Below, piece by piece: positions 25,488 through 33,453 of a stretch of DNA of 64,000 nt (the stretch's first letter is position 1; every line of letters begins with the position of its first letter). Under the pieces are notes generated by a model. It worked only from the letters and a program-made list of their open reading frames with translations. It was not told the DNA's origin and ran no database searches. Source of the stretch: an uncultured Porphyromonadaceae bacterium. GTDB taxonomy: Bacteria > Bacteroidota > Bacteroidia > Bacteroidales > Muribaculaceae. The stretch lies in assembly GCA_937892215.1 (NCBI GenBank), contig CALAVE010000092.1:1-64000 (forward strand), read 5' to 3'. The position numbers and the translations under genes are program-made.

Positions 25488-26786
25488 ATGAAATCGATAC
25501 AGAAATATTTATTAGCATTGTTGATGCTTAGCGTATGCGCGGTGGTAACCACATCGTGCAGTGACGAGAAGGATATCTTTGACCGTAGTGCGGCGCTTCG
25601 TCTGAACGATGCCCAGAAGAATGTGATAGAGACGCTGACTAAGGACGGAGGCAAGTGGGAATTCCAGTATTTTGCCAGCGGTGATGAAGAGGGCGTTGTG
25701 TTTGTGATGACGTTCCACACCGACGGTACCGTGGACGTGTCCACAGTGAACTCGTGGCAGACCACGTTTGCTACCGAGCAGTCGTCGTGGGAGGTGCTGA
25801 CCGACTATGGAATAGACCTGTCGTTTATCAGTTACAACAGTCTGTTCCACCGATTCTCAGACCCCACTGCAGACGTGGCATCGGGCTATAATGCGGGCGA
25901 AGGTCATCTGGGCGACTATGAGTTCAAGGTGATGAAGGTGGACAATGATAACATCATCGTTCGCGGCAAGAAGCGCAACATTGAGATGCGTCTTCGCCGC
26001 TTGGCTGCCGACACTGACGATGAGACGTACTTTGAGGAACTGGCTCTGATGCAGAAGAACCTGTTCAACAGTAAGATGTCAACCCAGTTGCTGACGCTGA
26101 GCGACGGAAGCCGCTTCCTGGTAAGCGATGGTGCTACTCAAATAATGTCGTTACTGCCCGAAGGTGGTGACCCAGTGTCGCAGACCGAGACCCGCAACAT
26201 CATAATACTGCCCGACGGATTCAAGTTTATGGAGCCGTTCACTAATTCGAACGGAAAGGTGCAAGTGCAGACGTTCCTGCTGGCTGAGGACGGCACGCTG
26301 GTGTGTGAGGAAGACGGTGAGTCGAAGTTCACGTCGCTTGAGCTGAGCACACTGCTGACCGACCCGACGATGAAGTGGCGCATGGACAAGACCACGCTGG
26401 GCGGCGCGTTTGCCACAACTCAAGAGCAAATCACTGCCGGCTGCAAGAGCGCACTGAAGAGAAACTTTGACTACTTCCAGTTCCAGTATGACAAGAACCG
26501 TGAGAGTTCGCCTTACTCGCTGTATTTCAAAAACGGAACAAGTACCGGAAACTTCTATTGCGACATGACCGCGCAGGGAGCAGATAAGATTCAGGTGAAA
26601 TTCAGCGGAGAAATGGACAATAATGCGAGCACTCACTTGGAGAGAGTTCCTGAGTTCCAGGATTTCATGAACCTGCTGAGCGGTGGTGCATACACGCTGA
26701 GCAGTGAGTCGGCCCTGTTGCCTATGACTATAAAAGTGACAAGTGATGCCACCCCGTCGAACTATTTCTACGTGGTGCTGCAGTAA
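25488..26786 (+). CDS. DUF4302 lipoprotein
   Basis: A 432-residue lipoprotein (lipobox TTSC) whose N-terminal half fits DUF4302: SAALRLNDAQKNVIETLTKDGGKWEFQYF, then FVMTFHTDGTVDVSTV and later GDYEFKVMKVDNDNIIVRGKKRNIEMRL. DUF4302 proteins recur in SusC/SusD loci that also carry zinc metallopeptidases; they are thought to be surface binding proteins, though the function is not established. No catalytic motif is seen. Confidence 0.85.
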   Translation: MKSIQKYLLALLMLSVCAVVTTSCSDEKDIFDRSAALRLNDAQKNVIETLTKDGGKWEFQYFASGDEEGVVFVMTFHTDGTVDVSTVNSWQTTFATEQSSWEVLTDYGIDLSFISYNSLFHRFSDPTADVASGYNAGEGHLGDYEFKVMKVDNDNIIVRGKKRNIEMRLRRLAADTDDETYFEELALMQKNLFNSKMSTQLLTLSDGSRFLVSDGATQIMSLLPEGGDPVSQTETRNIIILPDGFKFMEPFTNSNGKVQVQTFLLAEDGTLVCEEDGESKFTSLELSTLLTDPTMKWRMDKTTLGGAFATTQEQITAGCKSALKRNFDYFQFQYDKNRESSPYSLYFKNGTSTGNFYCDMTAQGADKIQVKFSGEMDNNASTHLERVPEFQDFMNLLSGGAYTLSSESALLPMTIKVTSDATPSNYFYVVLQ

Positions 26787-26800
26787 AAGAAGAAAAAGAG

Positions 26801-26835
26801 GCGGTGGGGGAGCCTCGCTAAAGTTTCTCCACCGC
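26801..26835 (+). promoter_or_regulatory. Intercistronic hairpin (attenuator-like)
   Basis: GCGGTGGGGGAG pairs over 12 positions (with GT wobbles) with TTTCTCCACCGC. It lies between the DUF4302 gene and the last gene of the locus and is followed by TTAATAAAATG, not a clean T-run. It may cut transcription partly or protect upstream mRNA from decay. Confidence 0.55.
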
Positions 26836-26882
26836 TTAATAAAATGAAAATAAATTGTTTAACACTTAAATATTATGAGATT

Positions 26883-28784
26883 ATGAAAAAAGGTTTACTT
26901 TTAGTATTGGTTGCTACGGTGATTGCTGCGATGGCAACGGCAGCCGTAGGCGTGAAAGTGAGCGAGATGAAGCAGGCAACTGTGAAGAGCGCAATTCTTC
27001 AGCAGAAGAAAATGGCTACAGCAAATGCCCGGCTCGCAGGGAACACGAAAGTGTTTATCAGTGAGGATATGCACGGACGTGCAATATCGAAGGCTATCAA
27101 GAAAGCCAATGGTGAAATGGCCGAGACTGATACTTCGTATATTCGTCCAGAAAATTCGTTCTGCTGGGCACCGAACGATGAAGGTCGCGGTTATTATGGA
27201 ATCATTGCTCCTGCATTCACTGAGATGACATGGACTAACAACAGTGACTGTGTGTTCAATGAGGAGAGTGAGGATGAGTTCAGCTGGATTTATTATGATA
27301 TCAACTCGCCGCTGGTAGAGACCGAAGAAGGTTGGGAAACTCAGCCACTTGAGGCTGATACCAAGGACCTGACTATGACTCCGGAAGCAACTCGTCCCGG
27401 TTACATCAACTATGGCCCCGAACTGTTTATCAACGGTGCTGACTACGGATATCAGACCCAAAGTTATGTAATCTACGGAAATAAGATTGGTGACATCACA
27501 GGTAGCGGTTATGAGTACTGGAATGCAGTTACCGACCCGTTTACCTCAAACGTGAACGACTACTTTGCACTGGGTCAGTACACCACAATCGGTAGCACGC
27601 TGACAGCGACAGCAGATGATCTGGACACCAACTGGCAAACAGTGATGAGCCGCCGTTACAAAGATGATGCCGGCAACCCAACGTTTACCGATGTGATGTG
27701 TACTGCATGGGCTCAGTATATTCCCGACCAGGGTGTACCCTTTGTTCTTTACGCAGTGAAGTGGACTGCCGGTATTCAGGGGCAGTCTGACGTGGCAATA
27801 TCGCTGAATATCCGCCGTGCCGACAATCGCGCGATAGTGGCTTCTTCTCGTCCTACATTCACTCCTGAGACATCGCTTTCGAGCTATGTGGATTTGGAGT
27901 TCCCGTTCACCACGAGAGACGCGGAGACCGGCCTTGAAGAAGACGGTATAGTGCTGGAGCCCGGAACGGCTTACTGGCTGGAAATCTCTACCATGGATCT
28001 GGACGCGAATCTGCAGGTTATTTATCTGCCGCTGTATATGTATATGGAGTATCCGGCCGAGAAGTGGGGCCAGTTTGACGCTTACGCCCGCATCGAGGGT
28101 AACTATCAGGGCAGCGCTGCGTCGTTGTACTACAACCTGGGTAACTTCTACTATTATGCGACTGATGACTTAGATCCTGAACTCTTGGAGCAGCCGATAT
28201 CGTATGATATTAACCTGAACATGGAGTATCCGTTCATTGTTACCGATGGCACAACTGAGACAAAGTACACTTCTGAAGACCTGAAGGCCGGTGGCGAAAT
28301 AGAGCTTGACGTTGCCACATCTAAGGGAGTTGACGAATGGGATGTTACTGATGCTAACGGTGACGACCTGCCCCGCTGGCTCTCACTTGAGGCAGAGGAC
28401 TATACGGATGAAGACGGTGAGTTTATCGGTTACAGCAATATCAAGGTTACCGCAGAACCGCTGCCGGAAAGCCTGAAGGGCCGTACATGCGACATCCACG
28501 TTAAGTTCAAGGGCGCTGACTATGTGATTAAGGTTAATCAGGGCGAAGTTGACGGCGTTGAGGACCTGAAGGTTGAAAAGGCTAACGTGAGCGTTGCAGG
28601 CGATAACTTCCTGATTAACGCTGCAAGCGGTGAGACCAGCGCTAACATCTACAACCTGGCCGGTCAGCTCGTTAAGACAGCTGAACTGAATCAGGGTGTG
28701 ACAGTGGTTGACGGTTCCGGCCTGAGCCACGGCGCTTACATCGTTCGTCTGAACAGCGGTAAGGTTGCAAAGGTCGCAAAATAA
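26883..28784 (+). CDS. Secreted protein with type IX-like C-terminal sorting domain
   Basis: A 633-residue exported protein. A signal peptide is seen (MKKGLLLVLVATVIAAMATAA), so the ATG at 26883 is preferred over one 13 codons upstream. The middle is beta-rich with no catalytic motif recognised. Residues from about 560 on (VDGVEDLKVEKANVSVAGDN, ANIYNLAGQLVKTAEL, GAYIVRLNSGKVAKV) match the type-A C-terminal sorting domain used by the type IX secretion system or its degenerate forms in gut Bacteroidales. Last gene of the SusC locus, likely a surface or secreted binding protein. Confidence 0.8.
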   Translation: MKKGLLLVLVATVIAAMATAAVGVKVSEMKQATVKSAILQQKKMATANARLAGNTKVFISEDMHGRAISKAIKKANGEMAETDTSYIRPENSFCWAPNDEGRGYYGIIAPAFTEMTWTNNSDCVFNEESEDEFSWIYYDINSPLVETEEGWETQPLEADTKDLTMTPEATRPGYINYGPELFINGADYGYQTQSYVIYGNKIGDITGSGYEYWNAVTDPFTSNVNDYFALGQYTTIGSTLTATADDLDTNWQTVMSRRYKDDAGNPTFTDVMCTAWAQYIPDQGVPFVLYAVKWTAGIQGQSDVAISLNIRRADNRAIVASSRPTFTPETSLSSYVDLEFPFTTRDAETGLEEDGIVLEPGTAYWLEISTMDLDANLQVIYLPLYMYMEYPAEKWGQFDAYARIEGNYQGSAASLYYNLGNFYYYATDDLDPELLEQPISYDINLNMEYPFIVTDGTTETKYTSEDLKAGGEIELDVATSKGVDEWDVTDANGDDLPRWLSLEAEDYTDEDGEFIGYSNIKVTAEPLPESLKGRTCDIHVKFKGADYVIKVNQGEVDGVEDLKVEKANVSVAGDNFLINAASGETSANIYNLAGQLVKTAELNQGVTVVDGSGLSHGAYIVRLNSGKVAKVAK

Positions 28785-28853
28785 TGAGTGACTGTTGCAA
28801 GCGAAATGTGTGAGGAAAACAAAGCAGTTTCTTAACATATTATTATGGAATCT

Positions 28854-28886
28854 TGGGGTGGCTGTGAAAGCCGCCCCAGATTTTTT
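28854..28886 (+). terminator. Rho-independent terminator of the SusC locus
   Basis: TGGGGTGGCT (28854-28863) pairs over ten positions with AGCCGCCCCA (28869-28878), followed by six T at 28881-28886. It ends the five-gene locus. Confidence 0.93.
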
Positions 28887-28993
28887 GTGCCGGAGTAGGG
28901 AAAAGTGGCGAAAAATGCGTAAATTTGCTTGTTCAACCGTTCGTTGGCCTAACGCCCGATTTGTGTTGAGTTAGAGAGTATCACAGACAGGAT

Positions 28994-29626
28994 ATGGAAG
29001 AAGAATTTGCGTCATCGCTACTGGAAACGGCTGTGAGGGAGTTTGCCAAGTTGCCGGGTGTGGGTCGGAAGACGGCTCTGCGTCATGTGTTGTACCTGCT
29101 CAAGCAGGACGAACAGGAAAGTGTGGGGCTTGGTGAGGCTATTATCAGGCTGCGCAAGGAGATATGCTACTGCCGCACGTGCCACAACATAAGCGAGCAT
29201 GAGCAGTGCCCCATCTGCTCGGACCCACGTCGAGACCGCTCCACGGTGTGCGTGGTGGAAAACGTGAAGGATGTGATGAGCATAGAGAACACGCGTCAGC
29301 ACCAAGGTCTGTATCATGTGCTGGGAGGGCTGATTTCGCCGATGGACGGCGTGGGGCCTCAGGACATTGAGATAGACAGTCTGGTGGAGCGTGTGGCAAG
29401 CGGCGATATACGCGAGGTGATACTGGCGCTGAGTGCCACTATGGAGGGCGATACCACTAATTTCTATATCTACCGCCGGCTCGCCGCATATCCCGAGGTG
29501 AGGATAACGATGCTGGCGCGCGGCGTGAGCGTTGGGAATGAGATAGAATACACCGACGAACTGACACTGGGGCGTTCCATCCAGAACCGCACCCTGTTCA
29601 GCGACAGTTTCGCCAAGGAGGACTAA
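28994..29626 (+). CDS. recR: Recombination mediator RecR
   Basis: A 210-residue protein that, with RecO and RecF, loads RecA on gapped DNA. It has the helix-hairpin-helix KLPGVGRKTALRHVLYLL, the zinc finger CYCRTC...CPIC, a Toprim domain (TVCVVENVKDVMSIENT, YHVLGGLISPMDGVGP) and the Walker-like C-terminal GRSIQNR. A -7 box TAAATTTGC at 28920-28928 lies 66 bases upstream. Confidence 0.96.
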   Translation: MEEEFASSLLETAVREFAKLPGVGRKTALRHVLYLLKQDEQESVGLGEAIIRLRKEICYCRTCHNISEHEQCPICSDPRRDRSTVCVVENVKDVMSIENTRQHQGLYHVLGGLISPMDGVGPQDIEIDSLVERVASGDIREVILALSATMEGDTTNFYIYRRLAAYPEVRITMLARGVSVGNEIEYTDELTLGRSIQNRTLFSDSFAKED

Positions 29627-29630
29627 GAGA

Positions 29631-29795
29631 ATGGCCGATAATTATCTGGAATATCGTAGTGAGGAACTTCAGGCTAAAAAAGCCAAGAAGGAACAGGCGC
29701 GCAAGGCACGGTTGCGCAAGTACCTGGAGGCCTACAAGAAGAAACTCAAGGAACAGGCGGGTAAAGATGCGTCAGCGCCGCGGATTAACGATTAA
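29631..29795 (+). CDS. Small Lys/Arg-rich protein (54 residues)
   Basis: ATG at 29631 opens a frame to TAA at 29793-29795, just four bases after the recR stop. The protein begins MADNYLEYRSEEL and is then dominated by Lys, Arg, Gln and Ala (KKAKKEQARKARLRKYLE), predicted to be one long basic helix. Small charged proteins starting MADNYLE are common in Bacteroidales. Co-transcription with recR and the basic helix hint at nucleic-acid binding, which is inference. Confidence 0.65.
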   Translation: MADNYLEYRSEELQAKKAKKEQARKARLRKYLEAYKKKLKEQAGKDASAPRIND

Positions 29796-29820
29796 CGTGT
29801 GACGATTAAGCGCGGAGCGG

Positions 29821-30912
29821 TTACAGGTTTTGCTCCACGATGCGCTGCATGAGAGGGTACTGCTCTTCGATGGAGAGTAGCAACTGATATTGTGCTCGGG
29901 TGCGTACCAGGTTGTGCTGTGGATATGCGATTTTGTAGTAAGTGTCGCCGTCGATGTAGTCCATGAGGAATCGGAGAACCTGCTCAAATGTGATGAAGCG
30001 CGCTGAGAACGCGAGCCACTGTTTTTCAGGAAGTGTTAGCGTGTCCTTACGCATGCTCAGGTACCCTCTGGTGTAGGCTTCGAACATGGGCAGGCTCATG
30101 GTTACGTTAGAGAGGTTGCGGTCGTCTTCGGCTCCGGTGTTGGTGTATGACCGGATGGCGTCGCCAAAGTCGTTGAGCGTGGTGCTGCTCATGACGGTGT
30201 CGAGGTCGATGACGCAGAGCACGTCGCCGTCGGCGTTGAAAAGTATGTTGCTAATCTTAGTGTCGTTGTGCGAGACGCGAGTGGGAATCTCGCCCGAAGT
30301 GATGCGATTCTGGAAATCTAGCATCCGCTGCCTGCGGCTTTCAATCCACTGAATCTCTTCTGAAAGCGAGGCTACGCGTCCGGCTTTGTCGAGGCTGAGC
30401 GCCCGGTCCCACTGAGTGAATCGCCACTGCATATTGTGGAACCCCTTAATAACCTCGGCCAGTGGCTCGTGGAAGTCGGCCATCATGGAGTGGAATTTAC
30501 CTATTCCTTGTCCGCCCTTGAACGCGAGTTGAGGGGTGTCGGCGCGGTCGTAAGTGACTGAGCCTTCGATAAACACGCACACAGCCCAGTATTCACCATT
30601 GTCGTCCTGAAAGTAAGGCAGGTTCTGATGTGTGCGAATCACAGTCAGTACTTCACGTTGGGGGTCGCCTCCCTGCTGAACCACCTTGCTGCGAAGGTGA
30701 GCGGTGACTCGCTCAATGTTGTCCATCATAGCCGGCACGTCGGGGAAAACCACTTTGTTCTTGCGTTGCAGAATGAATTTGCGGTTATGGCTCGACGTGC
30801 GGATGATGAAGGTATCGTTGATGAATCCATCGCCGAGAGGCTTGATGGAAACGATGTCGGTCCCAATGCGGAAATTTTGTGCTACAGAGAGCAGATATGA
30901 CTCGGTGTACAT
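29821..30912 (-). CDS. APH-family sugar kinase (NahK-like)
   Basis: A 363-residue phosphotransferase of the aminoglycoside-phosphotransferase fold. Features are the ATP-binding GDGFINDTFIIRTSSHNRKFILQRKN, the catalytic VSHNDTKISNILFNADGDVLCVIDLDTVM (HxDxxxxN reads HNDTKISN, followed by the DLD metal motif) and an alpha-helical C-terminus. Chromosomal members in gut bacteria are usually sugar or N-acetylhexosamine 1-kinases (NahK-type), not resistance genes. The ATG giving MYTESYLLSVAQ (30912) is chosen because it lies correctly behind a consensus promoter; the longer frame does not read as protein. Confidence 0.82.
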   Translation of the reverse strand: MYTESYLLSVAQNFRIGTDIVSIKPLGDGFINDTFIIRTSSHNRKFILQRKNKVVFPDVPAMMDNIERVTAHLRSKVVQQGGDPQREVLTVIRTHQNLPYFQDDNGEYWAVCVFIEGSVTYDRADTPQLAFKGGQGIGKFHSMMADFHEPLAEVIKGFHNMQWRFTQWDRALSLDKAGRVASLSEEIQWIESRRQRMLDFQNRITSGEIPTRVSHNDTKISNILFNADGDVLCVIDLDTVMSSTTLNDFGDAIRSYTNTGAEDDRNLSNVTMSLPMFEAYTRGYLSMRKDTLTLPEKQWLAFSARFITFEQVLRFLMDYIDGDTYYKIAYPQHNLVRTRAQYQLLLSIEEQYPLMQRIVEQNL

Positions 30913-30954
30913 ACTTTTGATAACGGTTATGATAATGATAATATATCGGCAGCA

Positions 30955-30986
30955 CAAAGTTAATAAATCTGATTGTGAAAAGCAAA
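30955..30986 (-). promoter_or_regulatory. Promoter of the NahK-like kinase gene
   Basis: Minus strand: TTTG (30986-30983), 20 bases, TAACTTTG (30962-30955). The transcript starts near 30948, so the kinase is expressed from its own promoter and not from the riboswitch transcript upstream. Confidence 0.85.
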
Positions 30987-30990
30987 TGCA

Positions 30991-31030
30991 AGGGGCACCG
31001 TTCTGCGACAAAACGGCAGACCGGTGCCCT
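30991..31030 (-). terminator. Hairpin ending the riboswitch transcript
   Basis: On the minus strand AGGGCACCG pairs with CGGTGCCCCT; an inner TCTGC/GCAGA stem extends it. The following sequence is T-rich but broken (TGCATTTGCTTTT), so it is a probable and not perfect terminator. Confidence 0.6.
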
Positions 31031-31185
31031 TACGCACGTTACTAAAATTCTATATTTTTGCCTTGGCGCCATGCCAGAACAAAATCAACCCTAAAATCTG
31101 AGTCGCGAAAAATCACAAAGAAATTGCGACCACATCATCCCGATTCGGCCTTGGTCCAAAATCCCGTGGACCGCACATGTTAGGC
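31031..31185 (-). other. Non-coding stretch after the riboswitch
   Basis: Between aptamer and hairpin no gene of normal length exists. A 32-codon frame on the minus strand (ATG at 31189, TAG at 31091, containing MMWSQFLCDFSRLRF) overlaps the aptamer end, and another short frame follows in a different phase. This could be a leader peptide, a decayed coding start or chance. Confidence 0.4.
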
Positions 31186-31385
31186 ACATTGCGAGGTCGG
31201 TCTTCTGACTTGTCTCCCGTCCTGATTCGCGCCTTCCCGGTGATGATGTAGTCATAAAAGAAATACAACCAGTGGCAATTAGCGAACCGACGTCAACGGA
31301 GATTCACAGCAGCGGGTACTGTCCGGGATTTTCACCCGGTTCCCAATAAGCCTGTAGGCTTAAACCTCGTTACTTGTAAATTTTA
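31186..31385 (-). ncRNA. Cobalamin riboswitch
   Basis: The minus strand carries the class hallmarks in order: GGGAACCGGGTGAAAATCCC, ACAGTACCCGCTGCTGTGA, a variable arm, GGGAAGGCGC, and the B12-box-like GTCAGAAGACCGACC near 31190-31205. Such aptamers bind adenosyl- or other cobalamins and usually shut off the gene behind them. Here the next gene on this strand is the kinase at 30912, which has its own promoter, so no controlled gene is evident. Confidence 0.92.
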
Positions 31386-31391
31386 CAAATA

Positions 31392-31422
31392 CAAAATTAG
31401 GAATAAAAAGGTAATGAGTCAA
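31392..31422 (-). promoter_or_regulatory. Promoter of the cobalamin riboswitch
   Basis: Minus strand: TTG (31422-31420), 20 bases, TAATTTTG (31399-31392). The predicted start at about 31385 coincides with the 5' end of the aptamer. Confidence 0.83.
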
Positions 31423-31580
31423 GAGAAGATAAGTTTTTTTTGAAAAAATCTGTCAGTGACGTTGGTATTCAATGTCTTGTAGTAACTATTCTGGGAAGAA
31501 TAATCAGTTTCTTTATCTCGATAGGCTTATAAATCGGGATTTTTCAGTAAATTTGTGAAAAGAAAGAAAAAGGAGGAAAT

Positions 31581-32108
31581 ATGAACAGTTTTCAAGACTT
31601 GATAATCAGGCGGAGAAGCATCCGCAAGTATGGAGAAGCGCGGCTCAGCGAAGATGCTGTGAGAAAGTTGTTGGAGGCTGCGTTGCTGGCTCCGACGTCG
31701 AAAAACGCCCGTTCGTGGCATTTCACGGTGGTTGACGACAAGGAACGCCTTGAGGCTCTGTCGAAGTGTAAGCCGATGTACGCCACGTCGATAGCCCGCA
31801 GCGCTCTGTCGATAGTGGTGAGTGCCGACCCTGCGGTGAGTGATGTGTGGGTGGAAGACGCGTCGGTGGCGGCGGCATATATCCAGTTGCAGGCCGAGGA
31901 TCTGGGGCTGGGCTCGTGCTGGATACAGGTGCGTAACCGAATGCACGACGAAGAGACAACCGCCAGCGAGTGGATAAAAGACCTGCTGGGCATCGACGGT
32001 TCGCAGCAGGTGGTGTGCGTGATATCGGTGGGCGAGAAGGCCGAGGAGCGCAAGTTGCAGAACATGGAGAAACTTCAGTGGGAGAAAGTGAGTGTGGTGA
32101 GCGATTAG
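31581..32108 (+). CDS. Nitroreductase-family flavoprotein
   Basis: A 175-residue FMN-dependent reductase of the short nitroreductase type. The N-terminal FQDLIIRRRSIRKYGEARLSEDAVRKLLEAALLAPTSKNARSWHF motif contacts FMN, and the middle ADPAVSDVWVEDASVAAAYIQLQAEDLGLGSCWIQVRNR is the family's dimer and cofactor core. The physiological substrate is unknown. A -7 box TAAATTTG at 31548-31555 precedes it. It begins a run of five same-strand genes. Confidence 0.9.
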   Translation: MNSFQDLIIRRRSIRKYGEARLSEDAVRKLLEAALLAPTSKNARSWHFTVVDDKERLEALSKCKPMYATSIARSALSIVVSADPAVSDVWVEDASVAAAYIQLQAEDLGLGSCWIQVRNRMHDEETTASEWIKDLLGIDGSQQVVCVISVGEKAEERKLQNMEKLQWEKVSVVSD

Positions 32109-32119
32109 CGACTGGCATA

Positions 32120-32911
32120 ATGGAGAATGGAGATAGGGAAAAGCGCCTGAAGGTGGTGCTGATAGGCTCGGGTAACGTGGCCACGAGTATAGCGCTGGGG
32201 TTGCGCGGCAAGTGTGAACCGGTGCAGGTGTTCAGCCGCAGCAGGGCAAACGCTCAGGCACTGGCCGAAGCGGCCGGATTCGCTGAAGCGACCGACGACT
32301 TGCGGCGGCTGCGTGATGATGCCGACGTGTATGTGGTGAGCGTTGTGGACGACGCTATCGCCGGCGTGGTTAAAGCAGTGGGCGATAACGGCGGGCTATG
32401 GCTTCACACGAGCGGGAGCGTGCCCATGAGCGTTTTTGCCGGTGTGCGTAAACGTTACGGTGTGCTCTACCCGATGCAGTCGTTCACCAAGGGGCATCCG
32501 GCCGACATGAGAGAGGTGCCGTTTTTCGTGGAGGGCGTGAATGAAGAAGAGACAGAGCGTGTTATGCAGTTCGCGCGCCTGATGAGCGAGCATGTGACGG
32601 TTGCCGATAGCGAGAAGCGCCGGCGGCTTCACGTGGCGGCAGTGTTTGCCTGCAACTTCGCTAACTATATGTGGAGTCTGTCGGCCGAGGTGCTGGAAGA
32701 AGGCGGGCTGGATTTTACGGCGATGATGCCGCTGATACGCACAACAGTGGCGAAACTGGAGCGTATGAGCCCCCGGGATTCGCAGACGGGCCCTGCCGCT
32801 CGCGGTGACCTGGACGTGATAAGAGAGCATGAGGCTATGCTCAGCGGCGACAAGAAGAAGATTTACGGCATGCTGAGCGATAGTATAATGAAAAGCAGAG
32901 AGAAGAAATGA
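32120..32911 (+). CDS. Rossmann-fold and DUF2520 protein
   Basis: A 263-residue protein with an N-terminal NAD(P)-binding Rossmann domain (KVVLIGSGNVATSIALGL; VQVFSRS; VYVVSVVDDAI) and a C-terminal DUF2520 helical domain (YPMQSFTKGHPADMREVPFFVEG; AAVFACNFANYMW). It resembles 6-phosphogluconate-dehydrogenase-like or pyrroline-carboxylate-reductase-like enzymes, but the substrate is not known. The ATG at 32120 is 11 bases after the nitroreductase stop. Its end overlaps the next start by four bases (ATGA), so the two are translationally coupled. Confidence 0.88.
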   Translation: MENGDREKRLKVVLIGSGNVATSIALGLRGKCEPVQVFSRSRANAQALAEAAGFAEATDDLRRLRDDADVYVVSVVDDAIAGVVKAVGDNGGLWLHTSGSVPMSVFAGVRKRYGVLYPMQSFTKGHPADMREVPFFVEGVNEEETERVMQFARLMSEHVTVADSEKRRRLHVAAVFACNFANYMWSLSAEVLEEGGLDFTAMMPLIRTTVAKLERMSPRDSQTGPAARGDLDVIREHEAMLSGDKKKIYGMLSDSIMKSREKK

Positions 32912-33432
32912 CCAAGATAGATTACGACCTGACTAAAATAAAAGGAATCGCATTCGATGTGGACGGAGTGCTGTCGCCAAGCACCATTCCTATGGGAGCC
33001 GACGGAGTGCCTATGCGAATGGTGAACGTGAAGGACGGCTACGCCATTCAGCATGCCGTTAAGCACGGGTTGAGGCTGGCCATAATAAGCGGCGCCAAGA
33101 CCGAGGCAGTGGAGGCGCGTTACCATGCGCTGGGTGTGCAGGACTTGTATATGGGCTCGACGGTGAAATTGCCCGTTTTTGAGCAATGGTGCGCCAAGCA
33201 TGGCCTGCGTGCCGATGAGGTGGCTTTCGTGGGTGACGATATCCCCGATCTGCCGGTGATGCGAGTGGCCGGGTTGTCGGTGTCTCCGGCCGATGCGGCC
33301 CCCGAAGTGAAGACCGAGGCCACGTTCGTGTCGTGCATCGGTGGCGGTCACGGCGTGGCGCGAGAACTGATAGAGCAAGTGATGAAAGCACAAGGGACGT
33401 GGATGGACGACGTCCACGCATTCGGATGGTGA
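32908..33432 (+). CDS. HAD-family phosphatase, KdsC-like
   Basis: A 174-residue HAD-superfamily hydrolase with a minimal cap. It has motif I FDVDGVLS (nucleophile and acid Asp), motif II IISG, motif III Lys in the VKLP region, and motif IV VGDDIPDLPVM. This is the KdsC type (3-deoxy-D-manno-octulosonate 8-phosphate phosphatase), used for the Kdo unit of lipopolysaccharide. kdsA and kdsB are not nearby, so the assignment rests on motif and size. Confidence 0.85.
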   Translation: MTKIDYDLTKIKGIAFDVDGVLSPSTIPMGADGVPMRMVNVKDGYAIQHAVKHGLRLAIISGAKTEAVEARYHALGVQDLYMGSTVKLPVFEQWCAKHGLRADEVAFVGDDIPDLPVMRVAGLSVSPADAAPEVKTEATFVSCIGGGHGVARELIEQVMKAQGTWMDDVHAFGW

Positions 33433-33453
33433 ACCATAACTAAACCGGAGAAT

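Noticed and set aside
28944..28964. GGCCTAACGCCCGATTTG upstream of recR, similar to the MITE end
   Set aside because: It shares the core GGCCTAA and CCGATT with the insertion's right end, but there is no matching left end or target duplication, so it is likely chance.
29821..30912. Kinase as an aminoglycoside-resistance gene
   Set aside because: It has the APH fold, but length, N-terminal pattern and chromosomal setting fit NahK-like sugar kinases; there is no mobile element around it.
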